Positions 32,671 to 38,666 of a stretch of DNA of 38,666 nt are shown here, piece by piece. Under the pieces are notes generated by a model, which did no database searches, was not told where the DNA came from, and saw nothing but the letters and a program-made list of their open reading frames with translations. Made by a program: the position numbers and the translations under genes. Origin of the DNA: Methylaequor sp002691245 (GTDB lineage Bacteria; Pseudomonadota; Alphaproteobacteria; Methylaequorales; Methylaequoraceae). The stretch lies in assembly GCA_002691245.1 (NCBI GenBank), contig NZHH01000060.1:1-38666 (forward strand). Reading direction: 5' to 3'. Position 1 is the first letter of the stretch. Every line of letters begins with the position of its first letter.

Positions 32671-34584
32671 ATGCCCAAATTCATTTTCCCCGACGGTAGA
32701 TCGCAAATTTTCGATGAAGGAATCAACGGATTTTCAATTGCGGAAAGCATTTCAAAATCCTTGTTAAAAGCTGCAGTCGCAATCTCTGTTAATGGTATTC
32801 AAAAAGACTTAACTGATGAATTAAAGCAGGATGCAGAAATCAAAATCATTACCCTAAACTCAGAGGAAGGTCTTGAGATTATGAGGCATACACTTACAGC
32901 TCAGGTTTTAGCTAGTGCAATAAAAAATCTATATCCATCGTCAAAATTAGCTATTGGGCCTACTATACAAGACGGATTTTATTATGATATTTTATTTGAG
33001 AGCCCAATTTCTATTGATGATTTTCCAAAAATTGAAAAAGAGATGAAAAGAATCATTGAGGGAGGGGCTAAAATTAATAAAACTTTAAAAACTAAAAAGG
33101 AAGCAATAAATCTTTTTGCCAAGAAGAATGAAAATTACAAATTAGAAATCATTNAAGACTCCGAGCAAGAAAATGATTTTCAAATTTATAAACAGAGTGA
33201 NACTAATTTTTTTGATTTATGTAGGGGNCCACATTTACCAAGTCTNNGTATGATTGGCCCTTTTAAATTAACAAAACTTTCAGGAGCTTACTGGAGGGGT
33301 GACTCAAAAAATAAAATGCTTCAGAGAATATATGGAACAGCATGGGGTAATGACAAAGATTTAAAAAAATATCTTAATCGTCTAGAAGAAGCAGAAAAAA
33401 GAGATCATAGAAAACTTGGAAAAGAGATGAACCTTTTTCACTTACAAGAACANGCGGCAGGTTCAGTTTTCTGGCATCCTCGAGGATGGACTTTATACAA
33501 AACAATCGTTAATTATATTAGAAAAAAACAAGAAAGTGCTGGATATTTTGAAGTGAATACACCCCAATTAGTTGATAGCAAACTATGGAAAGATTCGGGG
33601 CATTGGGAGAAATTTAGAGATCAAATGTTTGTTTGTGAGTCAGAACAAAAAATTTTAGCAATTAAACCAATGAATTGCCCATGCCATGTTCAAATTTTCC
33701 GTCAGGGAATTAAAAGTTATAAAGATCTTCCGTTGAGGATGGCTGAGTTTGGTAGTTGTCACAGGAATGAAGCTTCAGGAGCATTGCATGGCTTGATGAG
33801 ATTAAGAGCTTTCATACAGGATGATGCTCATATATTTTGTACGGAAAAACAAATAATATCGGAGACAGAATCTTTTTGTAGTTTATTAATGCAAATTTAT
33901 AAGGACTTTGGATTTGAAGAAGTTAAAATTAAATTTTCGGATAGACCAGCAAATAGAGCCGGGACTGATAAAGTTTGGGATCAAGCTGAAAAGTCCTTAA
34001 TTGACGCTGTTGAATCTGCTGGTTATGAATACGAATTAAATCCAGGTGAAGGAGCTTTTTACGGTCCTAAACTTGAATTCGTTTTANGAGANGCAATCGG
34101 AAGAGATTGGCAGTGCGGNACATTACAGGTTGATTTNGTGTTGCCAGAGAGGTTGGATGCCAGTTACATNGGTGAGGATGGAGAAAAGCANAGGCCGGTA
34201 ATGTTACACAGGGCAATTTTAGGTTCTTTTGANAGATTTATNGGAATTCTNATTGAACATTATTCTGGAAGATTTCCGCCATGGCTAAGTCCAGTCCAAG
34301 TNGGTCTAGCAACAATTAACTCCGATTGTTCAGACTATGCTGAAGAGGTTTTTCTNGAGTTGCAAAAAAANAATATTAAANGCGTTAAAGATATCAGGAA
34401 TGAAAAATTAAACTATAAAATAAGGGATCTNTCACTNCAAAAAATAAACTTTATTGGNGTTATTGGTGTTAAAGAGGTAGAGAATAGAAAAATAACACTA
34501 AGAACTCTTGGATCTAAAGATCAATTAGTTCTAAAGCTTGACGACTTCATAAAAAAAATAAAAAATTCTTGCAGAATCCATTAA
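32671..34584 (+). CDS. thrS: Threonyl-tRNA synthetase
   Basis: ThrS charges tRNA-Thr. The 637 residues comprise a TGS domain (1-60), the editing domain with its HxxxH-type zinc-like centre, the class II core and a C-terminal anticodon domain. The zinc Cys lies in MNCPCH, motif 2 is in FGSCHRNE, and motif 3 is the GSF-RF-G-IEHYSGRFPPWLSP region. Several N bases fall at or near codon ends; NAA at 33154 could in theory be a stop, but is surely a sense codon in context. No ribosome binding site is visible before the ATG; a promoter sits close upstream. Confidence 0.96.
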   Translation: MPKFIFPDGRSQIFDEGINGFSIAESISKSLLKAAVAISVNGIQKDLTDELKQDAEIKIITLNSEEGLEIMRHTLTAQVLASAIKNLYPSSKLAIGPTIQDGFYYDILFESPISIDDFPKIEKEMKRIIEGGAKINKTLKTKKEAINLFAKKNENYKLEIIXDSEQENDFQIYKQSXTNFFDLCRXPHLPSXXMIGPFKLTKLSGAYWRGDSKNKMLQRIYGTAWGNDKDLKKYLNRLEEAEKRDHRKLGKEMNLFHLQEXAAGSVFWHPRGWTLYKTIVNYIRKKQESAGYFEVNTPQLVDSKLWKDSGHWEKFRDQMFVCESEQKILAIKPMNCPCHVQIFRQGIKSYKDLPLRMAEFGSCHRNEASGALHGLMRLRAFIQDDAHIFCTEKQIISETESFCSLLMQIYKDFGFEEVKIKFSDRPANRAGTDKVWDQAEKSLIDAVESAGYEYELNPGEGAFYGPKLEFVLXXAIGRDWQCXTLQVDXVLPERLDASYXGEDGEKXRPVMLHRAILGSFXRFXGIXIEHYSGRFPPWLSPVQXGLATINSDCSDYAEEVFXELQKXNIKXVKDIRNEKLNYKIRDXSXQKINFIXVIGVKEVENRKITLRTLGSKDQLVLKLDDFIKKIKNSCRIH

Positions 34585-34661
34585 ATTATGAGTATTTTGA
34601 ACTTGATAATGCAAATTACAATAAAAGAAAGGAATTTATTTAAATATGCAATCATCAAAAC

Positions 34662-35195
34662 ATGAATAAAGGAAGATTTCATTCANCAAAACAGTCAGGC
34701 CCGTTTGTAAATGAAAGAATAAAAGCANGATCTGTTAGGGTAATTTCTGAAAAAGGAGATATGTTAGGTGTATTTGACACCCCAGAAGCAATAAAGCTAG
34801 CTTTTGATCAAGGTCTAGATTTAGTTGAAGTTTCCCCAAATGCTTCACCNCCNGTTTGTAAAATAATAGATTANGGAAAATACAAGTATCAAATTCAAAA
34901 AAAGCAAGCNGAGGCNAAAAAAAANCAAAAAACATTTGAAGTAAAAGAAGTAAAGCTAAGACCTGGTATTGAGGATCATGATTATGGAGTTAAGTTAAAA
35001 TCAATACAAAGATTTTTAAGTGAAGGCGACAAAGTAAAAATAACTCTTAGATTTAAAGGTAGAGAGATGGCTTATCATCAAAGAGGNATGGATGTTNTGA
35101 AAAAGCTTGAAAGTGAAATTGAACAACTNGCAAAGATAGAGCAAGTTCCTACTATGGAGGGTAAGCTTATGATAATGGTTGTAGCTCCTAGATAG
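34662..35195 (+). CDS. infC: Translation initiation factor IF-3
   Basis: IF-3 keeps 30S subunits free and checks start codons. The 177-residue protein has the standard N-terminal GPFVNERIKA, basic linker KKQ-E-KK and C-terminal segment VKLRPGIEDHDYGVKL, with RFKGREMAYHQ. It begins with ATG, not the rare ATT of E. coli infC. TAN at 34874 must be Tyr in DYGKYKY. A 77-base spacer to thrS shows no clear promoter. It heads infC-rpmI-rplT. Confidence 0.95.
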   Translation: MNKGRFHSXKQSGPFVNERIKAXSVRVISEKGDMLGVFDTPEAIKLAFDQGLDLVEVSPNASXXVCKIIDXGKYKYQIQKKQXEXKKXQKTFEVKEVKLRPGIEDHDYGVKLKSIQRFLSEGDKVKITLRFKGREMAYHQRXMDVXKKLESEIEQXAKIEQVPTMEGKLMIMVVAPR

Positions 35196-35217
35196 CTTTA
35201 TTCAAAACAATCTTGCT

Positions 35218-35244
35218 TTGAAACAAAAACTCTATATATATAAT
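35218..35244 (+). promoter_or_regulatory. Possible weak promoter before rpmI
   Basis: TTGAAA (35218-35223) and TATAAT (35239-35244) are 15 bases apart, shorter than the usual 17. Start of RNA would coincide with the rpmI ATG at 35251, a leaderless message; no Shine-Dalgarno is visible. Confidence 0.3.
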
Positions 35245-35250
35245 TAAATT

Positions 35251-35454
35251 ATGCCTAAGATAAAAACCAAAAGTGGAACTAAAAAAAGGTTCAAGGTCAC
35301 CTCTACGGGAAAGATTTTAATGTTTGCCAGTGGAAAAAGACATAACCTTACTAAAAGAACTAAAACAATGAAAAGATCTTCAAGAGGTCCGACAGTAATG
35401 TCAAAACANGATACTAAAATNGTGAAAAAATACATNAATGCNAAGTGTAGGTAA
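35251..35454 (+). CDS. rpmI: 50S ribosomal protein L35
   Basis: A 67-residue basic protein of the 50S subunit. It begins MPKIKTKSGTKKRF and has the L35 run GKRHNLTKRTK. A 55-base spacer separates it from infC and 3 bases from rplT. The last codons hold N bases, but the Cys-Arg end and stop are clear. Confidence 0.95.
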   Translation: MPKIKTKSGTKKRFKVTSTGKILMFASGKRHNLTKRTKTMKRSSRGPTVMSKXDTKXVKKYXNXKCR

Positions 35455-35457
35455 AAT

Positions 35458-35808
35458 ATGTCAAGGGTAAAAGCAGGAAAAATTACCAGAACTAGGCACA
35501 AAAAAATATTAAAACGTGCNAAGGGTTANTTTGGAAGAAGAAAAAANACATTTAAAGTTGCAAACCAAGCTGTTGAAAAAGCTGGACAATATGCTTANAG
35601 AGATAGAAAAGTAAAAAAAAGAGAATTTAGAAGGCTATGGATACAAAGAATAAATGCTGGCTGTAGATCAAATGGAATAAAGTATTCAGTTTTCATTAAT
35701 GGACTAAAAAGAGTAAATCTAAATTATAACAGAAAAATCCTAGCAGACTTAGCTGCATTAGAACCAGAATCTTTCAAACAGATAGTGGCAAAAGTAAAAG
35801 CTGCCTAA
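35458..35808 (+). CDS. rplT: 50S ribosomal protein L20
   Basis: A 116-residue basic protein that binds 23S rRNA early in 50S assembly. SRVKAGKITRTRHKKILK starts it, followed by FGRRK, YA-RDRKVKKREFRRLWIQR and INGLKR. Two TAN codons (35529, 35598) align with Tyr of the family and are not stops. In E. coli L20 represses the infC-rpmI-rplT operon; I saw no clear operator here. Confidence 0.96.
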   Translation: MSRVKAGKITRTRHKKILKRXKGXFGRRKXTFKVANQAVEKAGQYAXRDRKVKKREFRRLWIQRINAGCRSNGIKYSVFINGLKRVNLNYNRKILADLAALEPESFKQIVAKVKAA

Positions 35809-35823
35809 TTGTAAGTTTATAAA

Positions 35824-36888
35824 ATGAATCATGATCANCTAATTCAATCAGCTTTGAATGAAGTTGGAAACTCAAATACAATAGACGCTCTTGAAGAAAC
35901 AAGAGTGAGATATTTTGGAAAAAATGGCCTTGTTACAAAAGAGTTAAAATCTCTTTCTTCTCTTGAATTAAAACAAAAAAAAGAATTGGGTATAAAATTA
36001 AACAAATTTAAGAATCAATTCTTTTCCATAATTGAAAAAAAAAAAACACAAATTGAATCGGAAGTAATTAATTCCAGATTAGCTAAAGATTATTTGGATG
36101 CATCACTACCAGCAAGAGAAAATAAAAGTTTTGAAGCTAAAGTTCATCCAATTAATCAAACAATGAATGAAATAGTTTCAATACTTGGAGGTATGGGNTT
36201 AAAATATAGAGAGGGTCCAGATATTGAGGATGATTTTCATAATTTTTCAGCACTTAATATACCAGAGGATCATCCTGCCAGGCAAATGCATGATACTTTT
36301 TATATTAAAGGAAATAAAAAAAATTCTTATGTTCTAAGGACACATACATCACCAGTTCAAATTAGATCATTAAAAGAAATAAAAACACCTTTAGCTATTT
36401 TTGCACCTGGTAGAACTTATAGATGTGACTCGGATGTNACTCATACACCAATGTTTCATCAAGTTGAGGGTTTGGTAGTTGATGANAAAATTAATTTTGC
36501 GAATTTAAAATGGTTTTTAGAAAAATTTTGTAAAATATTCTTTGAAAAAGAAAATTTAAAATTAAGATTTCGTCCTTCTTACTTTCCTTTCACGGAACCT
36601 TCAGCAGAGGTAGATATAAATTATAAGCTAGAATCNGGAAANATTACACTTGGTGAAGGCNCANAGTGGATGGAAATTCTNGGTTGTGGAATGGTACACC
36701 CAGAAGTATTCAAAATGTCAGGTGTAAAAAAATCAGTCACGGGATTTGCTTTTGGAATGGGGATAGAGAGACTCGCAATGTTAAAGTACGGTATGNCAGA
36801 TTTGAGAGATTTTTTTGATGGTGACTTAAAGTGGTTAGAACATTATGGATTTTCTTTTTTCGAAGAAACAGATTTGAGTTGGAGATAG
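35824..36888 (+). CDS. pheS: Phenylalanyl-tRNA synthetase alpha subunit
   Basis: PheS is the catalytic half of the alpha2-beta2 enzyme. The 354 residues start with a coiled coil (1-90); the class II core carries HPARQMHDTFY, LRTHTSPVQIR, RFRPSYFPFTEPSAEVD and, at the end, GFAFGMGIERLAMLKYG. Its stop is followed after 1 base by the pheT start. No pheS attenuator is seen upstream, where only 15 bases separate it from rplT. Confidence 0.96.
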   Translation: MNHDXLIQSALNEVGNSNTIDALEETRVRYFGKNGLVTKELKSLSSLELKQKKELGIKLNKFKNQFFSIIEKKKTQIESEVINSRLAKDYLDASLPARENKSFEAKVHPINQTMNEIVSILGGMXLKYREGPDIEDDFHNFSALNIPEDHPARQMHDTFYIKGNKKNSYVLRTHTSPVQIRSLKEIKTPLAIFAPGRTYRCDSDXTHTPMFHQVEGLVVDXKINFANLKWFLEKFCKIFFEKENLKLRFRPSYFPFTEPSAEVDINYKLEXGXITLGEGXXWMEIXGCGMVHPEVFKMSGVKKSVTGFAFGMGIERLAMLKYGMXDLRDFFDGDLKWLEHYGFSFFEETDLSWR

Positions 36889-36889
36889 A

Positions 36890-38666
36890 ATGAGATTTAC
36901 AATTGGNTGGTTAAAGGAACATTTAGAATTTCAATCTTCTATTGACGATTTATGTGAAAAGCTTACAAGTATTGGCTTAGAAGTTGAAGAATGCAAAGAT
37001 TTAAAAAAAGATTTAAAAGATTTTGTTGTTTCAGAGATTACTGATTTAAANCCTCATCCTAACGCTGATAAATTGAATATTTGTGATGTAAGNGATGGAA
37101 AAAATATTTTGCAAATAGTTTGTGGAGCTTCTAATGCAAAAAAAGGTATGAGAACTGTATTAGCNAAAATCGGGAGCATAATTAAGCCTGGTAGCAANGA
37201 AGAATTTGTTATACAGAATAGTAAAATAAGAGGAATAAATTCTTATGGAATGCTCTGTTCGGAGNAAGAACTTGGTTTNTCTAATGATTCTGACGGAATA
37301 ATAGAATTAAATANTNATCATATTGTTGGCGAAAATTTTTCAAAATACATCAATGANGAAAATATAGAATTAGAGATTGCTATTACACCTAACAGAGTGG
37401 ATTGNGCAGGAGTTTTTGGTATAGCAAGAGACCTAAGTGCTTCAGGNTTTGGTATTTTAAAACAAAAAAAAATAAAACAAAACATAGAGCAATTTAANAG
37501 TTCAAAAAAAATTTTAAATAGACTCAAGAATACCTCATGTCCAAATTTTCTTTTAAGAGAAATTAAAAATGTAGATAATACTAAAATATCATCAAGTAAA
37601 ATAATAACTAGATTCAATGGATCCGGTTTAAAGGTGATTTCTCCATTAGTTGATATAACAAATTTTATTACAATAGATTATTGTAGACCATTACACGTTT
37701 TCGACCTTGACAAAGTTAAAGGTGATATTGAAATTAGATATTCAATTCATGGCGAAAAATTCGAAGGATTAGATGAAAAAACATATACCTTGGATGATGG
37801 TATGATTTTGATATGTGATGAAAAAAAAATAATTAGTCTTGCTGGTATTATGGGAGGAAAAAGTTCAGCATGCGATGAAACAACACGGAATATTTTACTT
37901 GAATCTGCTTATTTTTGTCCAAAAAAAATAGCAATGGCAGGAAGAAAACTAAATATAGTAAGTGACGCTAGATATAGATTTGAAAGAGGAATTGACCCAA
38001 ATTCAGCATTAGAAGGAATTGAACTTGCAACAGAGATGGTTGCAAAAACGTGTGGTGGAGAAATAGGATCAATCATAAGTGATTCTGTTGAAACAATTAA
38101 GAGCGTTGGAATAAAAATTGGTTTAAATTTCTTTGAAGAAATACTTGGATGCAGTATTGATCAAAAAACAATTGAAGATATCTTATCAAAAATTGGGTGT
38201 TCCATAAAGTTTAATAACAAAGAATTTGAGGTAATACCTCCATCGTGGAGGCAAGATATTAAGATAAAAGAAGATTTAGTAGAGGAAGTTGGAAGATTAG
38301 TTGGTTTCGAGAAAATAAAAGCAAGAGAGTTTAATATAAAAAATAAAAATTCACTCAAGGTCACTTCTTTTTTTCAAAGAAAAAAATCTCAATTAAGAAG
38401 GTTGTTGGTAAGTAGAAATATAATGGAGATAATTTCATGGTCATTTTCTAATAAAAAATGGGAAAGTTTATTGAACACTCATAAAGAGGTTGTTGAAATT
38501 GAAAATCCTATTAGTGAGGAACTGTCATGTATGCGCTCTAATTTATTAGGCGGACTACTAAATTTAATAACCAATAATAATAACAAGAATATAAATAATA
38601 TTTCAATATTTGAGATTGGTCCAGTTTTTCATGGTGCTAAGCCGGGTGATCAAAATGATAATCTTA
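36890..38666 (+). CDS. pheT: Phenylalanyl-tRNA synthetase beta subunit, 5' part
   Basis: The open frame from ATG 36890 continues past the window end, 592 codons of roughly 800. The N-terminal MRFTIGWLKEHLEF, the tRNA-binding domain (about residues 40-150, HPNADKLNICDV), and the B3/B4 and B5 regions are present; the C-terminal anticodon-binding FDX-ACB domain lies outside. The segment FEIGPVFHGAKPGD is near the window end. Of 13 N bases in the gene, ten are at third codon positions. The frame is unbroken wherever it can be read. Confidence 0.94.
   Translation, partial: MRFTIXWLKEHLEFQSSIDDLCEKLTSIGLEVEECKDLKKDLKDFVVSEITDLXPHPNADKLNICDVXDGKNILQIVCGASNAKKGMRTVLXKIGSIIKPGSXEEFVIQNSKIRGINSYGMLCSEXELGXSNDSDGIIELNXXHIVGENFSKYINXENIELEIAITPNRVDXAGVFGIARDLSASXFGILKQKKIKQNIEQFXSSKKILNRLKNTSCPNFLLREIKNVDNTKISSSKIITRFNGSGLKVISPLVDITNFITIDYCRPLHVFDLDKVKGDIEIRYSIHGEKFEGLDEKTYTLDDGMILICDEKKIISLAGIMGGKSSACDETTRNILLESAYFCPKKIAMAGRKLNIVSDARYRFERGIDPNSALEGIELATEMVAKTCGGEIGSIISDSVETIKSVGIKIGLNFFEEILGCSIDQKTIEDILSKIGCSIKFNNKEFEVIPPSWRQDIKIKEDLVEEVGRLVGFEKIKAREFNIKNKNSLKVTSFFQRKKSQLRRLLVSRNIMEIISWSFSNKKWESLLNTHKEVVEIENPISEELSCMRSNLLGGLLNLITNNNNKNINNISIFEIGPVFHGAKPGDQNDNL

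Noticed and set aside
34874..35598. TAN codons in infC (34874) and rplT (35529, 35598) as possible premature stops
   Set aside because: All three fall at family-conserved Tyr positions and the N sits at the third base, so TAT/TAC is the obvious reading.
35809..35823. pheST attenuator or leader peptide
   Set aside because: Only 15 bases separate rplT and pheS, too few for a leader with a hairpin.

Overview
The window is a 38.7 kb, gene-dense and strongly AT-rich piece of chromosome. Gene content and order are those of an alphaproteobacterium: HprK-RapZ-EIIA-HPr/EI followed by ahcY; tsaE-amgK-murU ending in trxA; the block folC-accD-trpA-trpB-trpF-pyrF-lapA-ihfB-sppA-rpsA-cmk-aroA facing a TIGR02300 gene; Hsp20 plus DUF1150; kdsD-lptC-lptA-lptB-hpf-ptsN; an NDUFA9-like gene next to uppP; thrS-infC-rpmI-rplT-pheS-pheT. 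Low GC, overlapping neighbours (many ATGA or GTGA junctions), no intergenic gap over 100 bp and no mobile elements suggest a streamlined marine lineage of the SAR11, HIMB59 or AEGEAN-169 kind. The lineage cannot be fixed from this sequence alone.

Layout. 1-5294 (+): six overlapping genes: a PCu(A)C copper chaperone end, HPr kinase, RapZ, a mannose-type EIIA, an HPr-Enzyme I fusion and S-adenosylhomocysteinase. This is a regulatory phosphorelay with no sugar permease in view. 5297-6307 (-): ferredoxin-NADP reductase. 6366-10282 (+): tsaE, amgK, murU (peptidoglycan sugar recycling), exonuclease I and thioredoxin. 10279-20853 (-): a long co-directional run of folate, fatty-acid, tryptophan, pyrimidine, nucleoid, protease, ribosome, nucleotide and shikimate genes. 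20902-22136 (+): a zinc-ribbon protein, tRNA-Ala(GGC), and an Hsp20 gene preceded by what looks like a ROSE-type RNA thermometer, then DUF1150. 22133-26876 (-): ptsN, hpf, the LPS export genes lptB, lptA and lptC, kdsD and RNase D. 26938-28733: the NDUFA9-like gene and uppP, convergent. 28811-32629 (+): LysR regulator, YeeZ-like SDR and two glycosyltransferases. 32671-38666 (+): thrS, infC, rpmI, rplT, pheS and partial pheT. All spacers are under 100 bp, so no gene-free stretch over 300 bp exists.

Most genes are ordinary. The points worth a second look are: (1) a dnaX-type slippery heptamer exactly at the EIIA stop, in phase to fuse EIIA with the HPr-EI frame, which has only a TTG start; (2) sbcB in the slot where alphaproteobacteria usually carry addB-addA; (3) no rpoN between lptB and hpf; (4) a ROSE-like thermometer with the G-G opposition facing the hsp20 Shine-Dalgarno; (5) lapA interrupted at a 15-base homopolymer; (6) an LptA with four OstA-like units instead of about two; (7) N bases in three blocks, mostly at third codon positions, as expected of a consensus over a polymorphic population.
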